The notes beneath the pieces are model-generated. The model was given only the letters and a program-made list of their open reading frames with translations, did not search any database and was not told the origin of the DNA. From positions 48,697,056 to 48,761,055 of the forward strand of contig NC_062219.1 of the NCBI RefSeq assembly GCF_902686445.1: a DNA stretch of 64,000 nt, in the 5' to 3' direction. Source of the stretch: Sciurus carolinensis (Eukaryota; Chordata; Mammalia; Rodentia; Sciuridae). Positions within the stretch are counted from its first letter, which is position 1. Each line of letters opens with the position of its first letter. This document shows, piece by piece, positions 45,495 through 56,159 of the stretch. The translations under genes and the position numbers were made by a program.

Positions 45495-45505
45495 CCGCCA
45501 TCTTG
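45495..45505 (-). promoter_or_regulatory. YY1-like motif at the L1 transcription start
   Basis: The sense strand reads CAAGATGGCGG six bases inside the 5' end, matching the YY1 consensus found at the same place in human L1, where it sets the exact start site. Its presence so close to the junction shows the 5' end is complete. Confidence 0.85.
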
Positions 45506-45511
45506 GCCCGC

Positions 45512-45525
45512 CCCTGTTGTTCTTT
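45512..45525. repeat. Perfect 14-bp L1 target duplication, right copy
   Basis: CCCTGTTGTTCTTT, identical to 38466-38479, directly joined to the first base of the L1 (GCGGGCC in sense). Confidence 0.95.
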
Positions 45526-45848
45526 AAGGAGATAAGGAGCTGAGGCTGCTGGGGCCTTTCCCACGTGGCCTGTGTTCTGCAAAGCAACTTCCAGCAGCAG
45601 GATGGCATCGTTCTAGGTGAGTGTCTCACCTTTTGACAACGTACTCTATTATCCATTCAAGGGCTGTACATTTCTCATTTAGTGTTGCGAGTCTTGAACA
45701 ACAAAACATATCAAGCGAGTTGGGAAAGTCCGCAATTTTCTTGATGCTACTAGTGATGACTTCAACGTACTCCCGTCTGGCCCAGTCCTGGTGAATCTCC
45801 CGTTGCACCGGATCCTCCTGTCCTGCCACGGCGGCCATCCGAGGAAGC
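45526..45848 (-). pseudogene. BRK1P: BRK1 processed pseudogene, coding part
   Basis: BRK1 (HSPC300) is a 75-residue subunit of the WAVE complex that promotes actin branching. The copy keeps [27 protein letters not shown] and SRLATLNEK, with substitutions, and has no introns. The normal start codon is GTG (45827-45829), preceded by the Kozak-like GCCGCC. A deletion of about 11 bases near 45636 removes the IEAR segment and shifts the frame to a stop at 45626-45628. The 3'UTR follows and is cut by the L1 at 45512-45525, resuming at 38465. Imperfect 14-bp duplications (37943-37956 and 45849-45862) and the poly-A at 37954 show an L1-mediated retrocopy. Confidence 0.92.
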
Positions 45849-45862
45849 CATAACTTATCTTT

Positions 45863-48204
45863 ATAGTAACCAGTTAGCAATTCAAAGCTATTTTCAACTA
45901 CAAGATTTATAATCAGAGGTGGAATCATGACTTACTCTTTTGTCTTCTTAAAAAGTTACATAAACCAGTGATTCTTTAAAATACAAACAAATCATTTCAA
46001 ATCAAACAAGTTCAGGGATAATTAGTTAATAATAGCTTGTGAGGATTGAAAATAATGTAGAAAGTCCAAACAAAGCAATATTCATAGTTTTTATTTTACC
46101 AAGTGCATGGAATTTGTGAAGACTTTTTGTCACTTTTAATAGTGAGAAGTTGAAAGAGTTTTTCTGAACTGCATTTAGAAACTATAAAATCCTACGATGC
46201 ATAGTAAAGTAGTAATTGAAAAGCCCAAATGGGTACTTAAAAATTACTACTTTTTTGATATTCTATATTGGCAATGAAAAATCCACAGTCATGACTAGCT
46301 TCTTGGTACTACAACCTGATATGTAAATTCAGGATGTAAAGACTGAATGTTGTGTTCATTTTGCTACTGCCTATGTATGCCCAGATGCTTCCATTTTGGT
46401 ACTAAAAACTCTTGCCAACTTTTTATTGGCATTCTTTTATGGGATGAAGTAGCTAATCTTACATAATTTGTATGATTATACTTTCTTCAACCCTAACCCT
46501 AAACTCACCCCTTCATAGGGTCCTATAAAAACAAATTTTTAGAAAGAAATAAGTGAATAAGTAGCCTATGAATATTTTAATTTCTCCTGAATTTTCTTGA
46601 GATAAAAATGTTTCTAACATTTAATGTATATTTCCTAATTGTTTCTTCTTTCTGGTTTTGTTTGTAGTTCTCAGATATGACTATTTTAGTTATTTGTGTG
46701 ATTTTTGCATATGTTGTAATCTCTTGTCTTGACCTGGGTTTTTCTTCCAATAGTTTGTTTCTTTTATCTTTTTTACCATTTTCAATTGATATTTGAAGGT
46801 ATTCCAAAATTTCAATTACTCAGGATAATCTTCCCTGGTTCTTCAGATTATTAGATGCTCCCATTATATTATCTTCAATTATTATAGAGTATTTGTCCAA
46901 ATTAGGACTCACGAAGTTACATGACTATTTAATTGATGACAATCTTTTACTCTAGTTGTAAGCACTATGGTATGAAGGATCTATTTTTCTAGAAATTAGT
47001 ACTTCATTCATTAATAAGTTTTTGTTGAATATTTTAAATGGATAATTCAAAAAATATATGAATGAGGAGTATGAGGAGTAGTCACTACCTCTGTGGTCTA
47101 GTGATGTCTATGAAGATACTGATATTATCTCTAGTTAGACTTTAAAAAGTATTGACATCACACTTATTAAACAACCTATAATTTATATTTCACAGATCTT
47201 TTTGTGAGAGTAGCATGTTGACTTCTGGGCTATTCATGATTTTGAAACTTTAGTAGGTAGAAATTTTATATATGAAGATTTACAATAAGCCTAAGCATTT
47301 CAGCAACCTTCTAGATCAAACAATTGCAACCAATGGTTTGCATATCCCTTTGTGGGTGGATCAGAGGATAGAATATAGGCATTAGAGTAGGGAGAGTATT
47401 GAGGTATCCCAAAACATTTCCTAATTTTCTAAAATCATATCAAGATGATTAACTTGAGTGAATAATAATGTTGCATATATGCACTAAAATTTTAATGATA
47501 CAGAGATGCTGTTATGAAAAACAAATTGCAATTTCTTTATCCATAATTATTGGATTTATTGTTTTATCGTAATGCATTCTATCTATCAATAGACGATAAA
47601 AGCATAATCACCATCATGTAAGGAAATGGAACACATTTTAATATCAGGGTGTATATTTAATCAGTTTTGTTCATTCATACAGTTTAAAAAACAACTTCAA
47701 GACTCAACAATTTGAAACATAAGTTATGTGCATTCATATGTCAGCAAGTCATCTCCTGACTGGATGATGTATACTGGGGTTGTCTGGACTTAGCTTTAAC
47801 TACAGAGTAGGACAGGTCTGTTGCATGTGTCTCATCCTCTGTGGACCCCTGGACTAGCAGAGGTGTATATGTCTATTAGCAATGGCAGTGAAAGAAGATA
47901 CACAAAAGGAAAACTTTGGTATCTGTTAAGGTCTAAGCTCACATCTGACACAAACTTAGTTTTACCCACTCATCCTTGGACTTAGAAGGCTAGGCGAAAT
48001 TGAATATCAATGGTTTGGAGTAATAGAAGTTGCTTTTTAGTGTAGGAGTACTGAATAATAAGAAAATGGGATGGATGTCAAGGTGACTGAAGGATCAGGA
48101 AAAAAACATTCATTTCAAGTCACAAAGTAATTCTCTTGAGAAATTGAGAAAGTTGATTCTCTAAAATTTATCCTATTAAGCCACAACAACAGAGGGTTGT
48201 TTGT
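45863..48204. other. AT-rich stretch, largely unique
   Basis: No gene. A decayed minus-strand L1 trace is possible at 46600-46800. The part 47700-48000 may be an ancient repeat I cannot name. The 76-codon minus frame at 46577-46807 shows no family. Confidence 0.5.
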
Positions 48205-48292
48205 TTGTTTTTGTTTTTTCCAGTACTGGGGATTGAACCCAGGGCCTCACACATACAAGGGAACTACTCTACCATTGAGTTAAATCTCTAGT
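48205..48292 (-). mobile_element. ID element, minus strand
   Basis: TTTGTTTTTTCCAGTACTGG leads into the reversed B box (GGGGATTGAACCCAGGG) and reversed A box ('ctctaccattgagttaaatc'). Moderately diverged. Confidence 0.8.
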
Positions 48293-48873
48293 CCAAGGGG
48301 TACATTTTTTAGCTGCATTACTAATTTTTTTATTTATAATTTGCTTACAGTGGAATACATTTTTTCTACTTGGTGTATGGTTCTCTGCTCCTTGATAAAT
48401 GCATGCTCTATAATGTCCACCACAATCAAGATGCCTTTCAAGGGTGATTACCAACAATATACCTTTACCCCGGAACCTTAGGAACTCTTAATTGGCACTT
48501 TGATTTTTCTTTAGAATGTCATGTAAATGGAGCCATTCATTCAATAAGTAACGTTTAGATTCAGAGTCTCTCACCCAGAATGATGCTTTGAGAGCCATCC
48601 ATGTTGTTGTCTATATGAAGAGTGGAATGCCTTTTTCTCTTTCTCCCTTAATCTGTCACTTTTTGTCAGAAGACTTTCACACATAAGGATTTACTCTCAC
48701 TGTGCTATTTTGCAGAACTGACCTTTTTATCATTACTTGGAGACTCTTTCTCCCTGGCTATTTTCCCTTTCCTGAATTTTACCTTGATGATAATAATACA
48801 ATAAGTTCAATTTTCATTAGTGTTTGTATCCTGCATCATTTTCCATCCTTTTTCTTTTAACCTTATCATTTCA
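48293..48873 (-). mobile_element. Old L1 3' fragment
   Basis: Reversed L1 3' wording is visible ('ctcacccagaatgatgcttt', 'gagccatccatgttgttgtc'), decayed. The young truncated L1 inserted at its right side. Confidence 0.45.
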
Positions 48874-49229
48874 TTATATATAGTTTTGTTCTTTTTTTAT
48901 TATTTTTTTTTATTTTTACAGACTGTATTTTGATTCATTGTACACAAACGGGATACAGCTTTTAATTTCTGTGGTTGTACACAATGTAGATTCACACCAT
49001 TCATGTAATCATACATATACCTAGGGTAATACTGTCTGTCTCAGTCTACTATCTTTCCAACCCCCATCCACTCCCACCCCATTTTCCTCTACACCATCCA
49101 AAGTTCCTTCATTCTTCTCTTCCCCACCCCCTCCTGCCACTCTCCTCTTGTTTTATATTGTCATCCACTTATCAGAGAAACATTCAGCCTTTGGTTTTTT
49201 GGGCTTGGCCTATTCGTTATATATAGTTT
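48874..49229. repeat. 13-bp target duplication of the truncated L1
   Basis: TTATATATAGTTT at 48874-48886 and 49217-49229 is identical on both sides of the short L1 insertion. Confidence 0.85.
48887..49216 (-). mobile_element. 5'-truncated L1 of the same type as the full-length copy
   Basis: Carries the same 3'UTR as 38521-38850: 'gtacacaaacgggatacagc', 'ccattcatgtaatcatacat', 'gggtaatactgtctgtctca' and a C-rich tract, then the last ORF2 codons ('tggttttttgggcttggcc'). About 330 bases long, with an imperfect T-rich tail at 48887-48920. Diverged by more than the full-length copy's few changes, so somewhat older. Confidence 0.9.
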
Positions 49230-49595
49230 CTTGCATATGCAAAGTATACACAAATTCTCCTGTAGTTTGTTTTATTTATCTAATCTGACACTCTTCATTT
49301 GTTTGTTTGCTCTATATTGGATTTAGGCCTTCCATTTTATTATTAACTAATAGTTATTTGTTCTGTTATTACTGTTATTATTCTGCTTGTATATGTATTT
49401 CCCCTTTCTACCTTCTTTTGATTATCTGAATGTTTTTAACTCTCTCTCTGTTGGATTTTTGCCTTCAACTATTGTTTTTAATGGTTGCCTGAGGGATAAG
49501 AACATGTATACTAACTTTTCTACATGTGACTTAGACTTAATTACTAAACCTTTCAAGAAAAAAAGGACATTTTAACACCTTATAAATCTTTTTTG
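49230..49595 (-). mobile_element. Old L1M fragment
   Basis: Decayed reversed L1-like sequence interrupted on both sides by younger insertions. A 62-codon frame is by chance. Confidence 0.4.
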
Positions 49596-49812
49596 TTTAG
49601 TTTTGTTTTGTTTTTGGTACCAGGGATTCACCCAGGGCACTTAAATGATAAGTCACACCCCCAGCCCTTTTTATTTTTTTATTTTGAGATAAGGTCTCAC
49701 TAAGTTGCTTAGGGTTTCACTAAGTTGCTGAGGCTGACTTTGAACAGGAGATCCTCCTTTCTTCGCCTCCAAGTAGGTGGGATTATAGGTATGCACCACC
49801 ACTCCCAGTTAA
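49596..49812 (-). mobile_element. Composite SINE, minus strand
   Basis: Reversed ID half (CAGGGATTCACCCAGGGC, then 'cacacccccagcc'), then reversed 7SL/B1 half ('gagataaggtctcactaag', 'aggctgactttgaacaggag', 'gattataggtatgcaccacc'). A phrase 'tttcactaagttgct' is duplicated inside (49690-49728). Confidence 0.8.
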
Positions 49813-50402
49813 ATCTTTTTATTATCTACTGCTTCATGTTTTTCATATGTATTGTGTCCATACATATTAAATCCCCCTCACAATCATTGCTTTTTTACAG
49901 TCATATCTATTTTATATGAGAAAAGAAATTTTATGATATTGACACAAATATTTAGCAATTCTTTTGCTTTACCTGAAATACCAAGTTTGTTCCTGTGTCA
50001 CTGCATTTAATTGTGAAAACTTCATTTAGCATTTCTTTTAGACCAGATTTACTGAGGATAAATTATATTAGTTTCCTTTCATGTGAAAAAAATCTTTGTC
50101 TTGCCATTTTTCTTGAAAGATTAATTCAGTAGCTATGAAATGGTGGGATGATAGTTCTTTTCTTCCACACTTTAAAAATATTTTCTGTGGTTATCCATTT
50201 TTCTAATGAGAGATCTTCAAGCATTTGAGTGGTTGTTTGTCTATATGTGGGAGATGATTTGTTCTTTTTCTTTGATTTCAAGACTTTTTTAATATTAATC
50301 TTTGCTTTTCAACAGACTACTATGTGTCTGGGAATGGTTTTCTCAGTTTGTTCTGATTGTGGTTCATTGATTTTGGTGTTGTTTTGCTCAAAGCTTTACT
50401 CT
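49813..50402 (-). mobile_element. Old L1M fragment
   Basis: Reversed old L1 wording ('taccaagtttgttcctgtgt'-like, 'tttagaccagatttactgag', 'gtctatatgtgggagatgat'), ended by the next L1's T-tail at 50401-50412. Confidence 0.5.
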
Positions 50403-51855
50403 TTTTTTTTTTTAATTGGTTTTTTAGTTATACATAATATTAGGATTCATTCTGACCTAATTATAATGGCATGAAATATAATTTACTCTGATTAAGGCTT
50501 CAGTATTGCCTCTTCCCCTTCCCTTTTACTTCCTAGTTTCCTTCCCTCTACTTTATTCATCTTTTTGCTATTTACATATTTTTTAAAATCAGCATTGTGT
50601 GGATGAACATGATGGTGAGATTCACTGTGGTATATTCATGAATGTACATAGGAAAGTTAGATCAGATTCATTTCACTGTTCTTCCCTTATCTTGTCCCTT
50701 CTATCTCCCCATCAATCCACTTCATCTTGTCAATCAATCTTTCTTCTATTTCAATGGAAATCCCCCTACCTTTTCCTTCCTTTCTCTTTTTTCTCCCTAT
50801 TATTTTGGATTAGATTCTGCATATCAGAGAAAACATTTGACATTTGATCTTCTGGATCTTGCTTATTTCACTTAGCATGATAGTCTCCAGTTCCATCTAT
50901 TTACCAGCAAATATTATAATATCATTCTTCTTTATGACTAATATTCCATCATGTGTATATACCACATTTTATTTATGCTTTCATCTGTTGAAGGCCACCT
51001 AGGTTGGTTTAATAGTTTGACCATTGTGACTTATGCTGCTACAAAGGTTAATGTGATTGTATCCCTACCCTATGCTGGTTTTAAAGTTTTCAGATATATA
51101 CTGAGGAATAGAATACCTGGATCATATGATCGTTCCATTCCCATTGTGGATTTACCATACTGCTTTCCAGAGTGTTTGCACTAATTTCATTCCCACCAAC
51201 AATGTATGAGTGCACCATTTTTCCCACATCATCACTAGCATTTATTATTGTTTGTATTCTTGATGATGGCTATTCTGACAGAAGTGAGATGAACTATCAA
51301 TGTAGTCTTAATACGCATTTCCCTAATTGTTAGAAATATTGAATACTTTTTCATATATTTGTTAACCATTTGTATTTCTTCTTTCAAGAAGTATCTGCTC
51401 AGTTTTTTTTTCCCCTTTTATTACTTGGAGTTTGGGAATATTTTTTTAAGTTCTTTAAAAATTCTGAATATCAATGCCCTATCTGAGGAGCAGGTGGCAA
51501 AAATCTTTTCTCATTCTTAGTCTCTCTTTTTATGCCCTTGTTTTCTTTCCTGTGCAGAATTTTTAAAATTTGATGCCATTCTATTTATTGGCTTTTGGTT
51601 TTATTTAATTAATTTTAAATTCTGGGATGAAAAAATCAGTCAAAATCTGAATGGGTTTACCTCTGAATATGACCAGTCATTTTTCTCTTGCAGGTTTTAA
51701 AATACTATCTTATGCTGTATATTGGGCATTTTCATTATGATATGTCTTAGAGTTGATCTATGGTGATACTGTCTATTTGGAGTTCTATATGCCTCTTGTA
51801 TTTGAATTTCTATCTCATTTCTAAGATTTGGAAAATTTTATAATATTGTTTTATT
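50403..51855 (-). mobile_element. Older L1 with internal deletion, 3' part
   Basis: The T-rich start (50401-50412) is the reversed A-tail. A 3'UTR, then ORF2-end sequence aligned in order with 38800-39500, runs to about 51600. There it jumps to ORF1 wording ('ctgggatgaaaaaatcagtc', 'attgggcattttcattatga', 'ggagttctatatgcctcttg') that aligns with 42910-43140 of the full-length copy. About 3 kb of ORF2 is therefore missing. It contains several stops and indels. Confidence 0.8.
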
Positions 51856-52912
51856 AAAGGAGATCATAATATGATCTCATAACATAAGCTCCTTTAGTTT
51901 GTCATTTGAAGCTTTCATCTATGCCGCATCTATTTCCTACCCCCCAACACTTGACACGGTTCTGTTGGAGTAGAGGATTCAAAGCTTGACACCATTCTGT
52001 TGAAAGATCATCCTCCCTCTTGGGGGCCATAGGTGTGGCATGTCTCCATGTGCAGTTGCTTTTAATACTAATAATCAATATATCCTTAGATTCAAATTAT
52101 AGAGAATGCTGGGTAGTTTTCATGGTGTTGGGACACAAAATAACATACAATAAAGTTTAATATTAATACTTAGATGAAATTATAAATAAGTGATTATGAT
52201 TTACTCAAATTTGTAAGGAGCCCGTGATTTCTTTTAGTTTACAAATTCTCTAAAAGTTATATATGAGAGTGTATTCCTCTGAACTTTGATGTGGTGTTTG
52301 GTCTTCATTGCTTTCTTAGTGTTTATGATTAAGTTTAAGGATACTTTCCCCACTTAATAAATGAGTAGGTTAATCATAAGTACAATTTGTGTTCTTCCTA
52401 TGTCTAGTTAGAGTTTTAGTCCATCAGTGAGTACATGAAATACGATAAATATTAACTAAAACCTGATTTCTCTATTCTCTGTTAGTAACAACAAAAACTT
52501 TCCACTGTTAATAACTAACAGTGTTCTTGAAAGGGGTAAGTTTTATAGAAACTTAATGACATATTCTTTCAGGGAAATTAAAACTAAATGGAGCATGGTG
52601 CCCTTTACCTTGCTGGGAACTATTTTTCTTTTATTTAAGCTATCATACAGTAAAAACATGTTTATTGAATAAGATCATTAATTATACTCTTGAAGATTTT
52701 TTACTTAACATTTCCTTGTATTAACCATAAAATGATGTAATCAATACCAAAGAAGAAACATATAAAAAGACTCTGTGAACAATAAAGTTTCAGACTCATC
52801 CTCAGAACACTTGGTGTCTCTGTGTGCTATTTCTCCACCATGCCAACACCTCTCATCCACCTCGGACCCCCGACTGCTGCTTAGGGCTGGACCCCAGCAC
52901 ATCTACATCAGT
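51856..52912 (+). mobile_element. Insertion ending in an ERV-like LTR 3' end
   Basis: The L1 alignment breaks at about 51856 and resumes at 52913. The right part is LTR-like: a TATA box TATAAAAAG (52761-52769), an AATAAA (52781-52786), then 'tcctcagaacacttggtgtc', 'caccatgccaacacctctca' and a GC-rich end finishing ACATCTACA. That is the same terminal sequence as the solo LTR family at 11362 and 32697. The left edge and flanking duplication are not resolved, so its full length is uncertain. Confidence 0.6.
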
Positions 52913-54632
52913 GATTCTTGAATTTGGTCTCTTGGTATTATCCCACATTTCTTGAATATTTTGGTCATGGACTTTTAATATCTTTTCTTTATGGTCAACT
53001 TCATTTGCAAAAATAATGTACTTCGTCTTTAAGGTGTGAAAAATCTAGGTTCAAAGTGCTTTAATCTACATTCACATTGAGTTTTTGATTGGGTTTATTG
53101 AGTCTTTCATCACCAGAATCTCCATTTGGTTCTTTTTCAGAACCTCTATCTCTACTAAAACAATCTTTCACTTCCTTATTTTCTCTCTAATTTCACTCCT
53201 TACATTGTCTTTTAGGTTGTTGAACATTTTAGCTATGGACTTTCTAATTTATTTCTCTGGCATATCCTCCACTGTTGTGTTGATGAAGTCAGTTGTTGAA
53301 GTGTTATGAGCCATATGGGTTGGTTTGTTCCTTTGCTTTTTCATATTGCTAGTATATCTACCATTTATTGGGATGGTTATGGCTTCTTCTTTTCAAAGGA
53401 CTAATTTGTGAGCTGTTTTTCCTAAGAACCTTGGGTCATGTGAATATTAAAGTATTAATATGTTAGATCAGTGTGTGGCCTCTGTTGATCCCAGTACCAG
53501 CATGATTTTGAGAGGAGTCACTGAACTCTATTTACTAAACTCACTATAGAGCCAAGTCACATACTGTTCAGCTTTATCAAAAGCAAAAACATGTTGATGT
53601 TGCTCTGCAGAGTTCCTGTAATCCAGGTATAAACTTGCAGTAAAGTTCTAGAACAGGTTAGAAAATTAGTTATTAAATATAGTAAAATTATGTGAGGGCC
53701 GAATGGGGGAAGGAGAAAGAGAAAGACAGAAAAAAAAAAGATATAAGAAAAGAATATACATTAAGGTGAAAAGATGGATGGGGGACTTTGAGGTAGCAGT
53801 TAACGTAAGTGGGAGAAAAGGAGGTAAGAAGAGCAAGTATAAACTAGGGCTAAAAACCAAAGATAGGGAAAATGATTCCAATTAATGTTTTGAACCATTA
53901 AAAGAAATACATTCAAATGTATTGAAGATACAGTGTTGGTTATTAAAGCAACAGAAGCAATCAAAAGAAAGAGTAATATATATGATAAAAGTCGATGTCA
54001 TAATTATTTATAATAAAGCATGCTAAGGTGAAGAAAATTATAGTTGAATATTGGTTTGGGTTTCATTAGAATTGGGAACATTTAGAAGATGTCTGTCATT
54101 CTTTCACTTTGGATCACTTCAGAGATGCTGGGGCGTAGGAGCCACTCCACTAGTTGCTGGGTGTTTCTGGTTTGTCAGCTCAGGGGCTGGCGGCTAACCA
54201 CTCCAAGAGTGTGGGGCTGTGCTGTTGGTTGGTTCTGTTGGGTAAAGGAGTTCAGATGCAGGCTCTGAGTTGTCACTGTGACTGCTGTGGATCATCCTGT
54301 CCTGCTCCCCTCTACAGAGGCTTTTCATAGTGACAGAGTCTGCTGGCTGTCTATGAGCACAGGTCTTGTGGTTGTGGATTCTCTTTGGGTAATCTGTGGT
54401 AGAAAAAGATACCGCTGGCCAATGCAGCTCACTAGACTACTGTCCTTTCAGCTAAGTAAAGGGATTCAGTTGATTGACTTGGGTACTAGTTTCCATCCAC
54501 CCGAGATTGTGAATAGAGGGTGCCAATTCCTTCTGTTAACTGTGGCAGGGTCCAGCCAGTATTCCAACAGTGCCCTAACACTTGGCACTTGTGACCAAGG
54601 TTCAGGCTGGGAGCTGGATCAGGCTAGAGGAC
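52913..54632 (-). mobile_element. Older L1, ORF1 and 5'UTR part
   Basis: ORF1-like wording ('ttatcccacatttcttgaat', 'ctttatggtcaacttcattt', 'agaatctccatttggttctt') continues to about 53290, then GC-richer 5'UTR-like sequence follows. It belongs with 50403-51855. A GA-rich patch lies at 53700-53745. Confidence 0.65.
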
Positions 54633-55064
54633 TCTTTTAGTCAGTTTTTTTGCTGCTGTGACTAAAAGACTTGACCAGAAAAGTTGTAGAGGAGGGAAAG
54701 TTTATTTAAGGGCTCACGGTATGAGAGGTCTTAGTCCATAGAAGGCCAGCTCCATTCCTTGGGGCTTGAGGTGAGGCAGAACATTATGGCGGAAGAATGT
54801 GGTAGAGGGAAGTGGCTCATAATGAAGAGAAAGCAGAGAGAAAGTCCCCTGGTCAGATAAAAATATCTACTCAAAACCATGCCCCAATTCCTACCTCCTC
54901 CAGTCACACCCTACCTGCCTTCAGTTACCGCTCAGTTAATCCCTATCAGAGGATTAAATCACTGATTGGGTTAAGACTCTTACAACCCAATCATTTCTTC
55001 TCTGAACCTTCTTGCACTATCTCACAGTGAGCTTTGGGGGACACCTTGCATCCAAACAATAACA
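54633..55064 (-). mobile_element. MaLR-type LTR nested in the L1 5'UTR
   Basis: In sense it starts TGTTATTGTTTGGATGCAAG and ends in CACAGCAGC..AAACTGACTAAAAGA, with an AATAAA near the 3' end. These are the ends and order of MaLR LTRs, with the final CA changed to GA. The flanking pentamers AGGAC (54628-54632) and AGTAC (55065-55069) match at 4 of 5, agreeing with a 5-bp target duplication. Confidence 0.75.
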
Positions 55065-56155
55065 AGTACCATTAATCTCCACTGCCTTGAACGCAGGCAA
55101 CTTTCCACCTTGACTGCCCTCCCGCCAGTGATAGTATTGTTCCAGAAGCTTCCTGAGGATTCAGGCAACTTCTTTTCATGGCCTTTCATCAGCTGCTGCC
55201 AAGATTTGGTAAAGCATCCCTCTATGCCACTGGATATACTGGCACCTTCCCTCCAGTATGCCCCACAAAGACTGCACCCCTGATCAGAGAGACAGTATCT
55301 CTGATCTTCTTAGAACTCAGGAAACTTCCTGCTCTTCCTCCCTGCCAGCATCAGTGAACAGCGACAGAAGTTCTAAGGGCTCACAATTACCCTTTCCTCT
55401 GCTCAGGACTAAAACCACTGTGCCACTCAGATGTGAGCTCTCACTCACTGATCACAAATTGAAGCATCTGCTCCATGTCTGCCTGGGCTTCCACAGAGGC
55501 TGTGCAGATCTGTACACTGGGTGAGCACTTCCCAGCTGGGTTGCTCCGCCTGGCTCCCATTCCCCTTGTTTCTGAAGGTAATGGGGTTCGGTGACTTTCA
55601 ACTTTCCATTCATAGCAATTACTGTACCCACTCTTTCTAGGAGGATTCTTAAGGGTTTGCACTGCAGGGATGCCCATCTGGTTCAATTTGTTGCTGTCTG
55701 AAGGTTGGGAGAAGCTCTGTTGGTTTAAGAGGAGTCTGATCAGTTGTGGGCTCCACAGAATGACTGTGACAACCAGTACCAATTTCCATTTATGATTTGA
55801 TTTTATACTGCTTGATTTACTTCAGGGACACCCTGTCCCATCACACTTTGTTTTCTCTCTTTCTTTTCAAATGTTGTTAAGGGGTAAGCTTGTGTGCTTT
55901 TCCACCCCCTTCTTTCTCTATTACCCCTGTGGCTTCCCCCACCCAGGTCCTTATTCCAGGTTAGGAAACTACACTTTATTTCTTCTCCAGCACCGATCTT
56001 CAAGTCCACCCAGGTGACAGACTTTGTAATATTGGGTCTTAGAACATTTATTTTTGTCACCCACCTCTCAAATCAGCTGTTCCTTCACTGCCTGCTTTCT
56101 GTGTTTTAGGGAGATCTGGAATTACTGCCTAGCTCCATTCTGCAATCTTCAGGAT
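55065..56155 (-). mobile_element. Older L1, outer 5'UTR
   Basis: GC-moderate sequence continuing the 5'UTR of the older L1. Its far end (sense: GAAGATTGCAGAATGGAGC, about 56131-56149) resembles a decayed L1 start with its YY1-like CAAGATGGCGG. That would make this element full length at its 5' end despite its internal deletion. The frames of 70-113 codons here are not conserved proteins. Confidence 0.5.
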
Positions 56156-56159
56156 ATAC

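Larger units (their letters stand above)
38480..45511 (-). mobile_element. L1: Full-length young LINE-1
   Basis: This autonomous non-LTR retrotransposon is complete from its first promoter bases to a poly-A tail. Sense order from the high coordinate: 5'UTR 45511-43681, ORF1 43680-42667, a 57-base spacer, ORF2 42608-38786, 3'UTR 38785-38521, poly-A 38520-38480. It has perfect 14-bp duplications on both sides. Adding back two missing bases makes ORF2 1275 codons including the stop, the usual L1 size. Few disabling changes, a long A-tail and exact duplications indicate a late insertion. It lies inside the 3'UTR of an older BRK1 pseudogene. As it stands it cannot move by itself, because ORF2 is split and the polymerase active site is changed. 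Confidence 0.95.
43681..45511 (-). promoter_or_regulatory. L1 5'UTR, CpG-rich internal promoter region
   Basis: About 1.83 kb, strongly GC- and CpG-rich against an AT-rich neighbourhood. The part nearest ORF1 (43681-44225) is unique, the middle is a tandem array, and the outermost 260 bases (45250-45511) form a unique leader. L1 5'UTRs contain an internal RNA polymerase II promoter starting at the first base. High CpG predicts silencing by methylation. Open frames on either strand here are by-products of GC-rich repeats. Confidence 0.9.

Noticed and set aside
54278..55782. Frames of 72-120 codons around 54.3-55.8 kb
   Set aside because: They lie in GC-richer L1 5'UTR and MaLR LTR sequence and carry no conserved domain.
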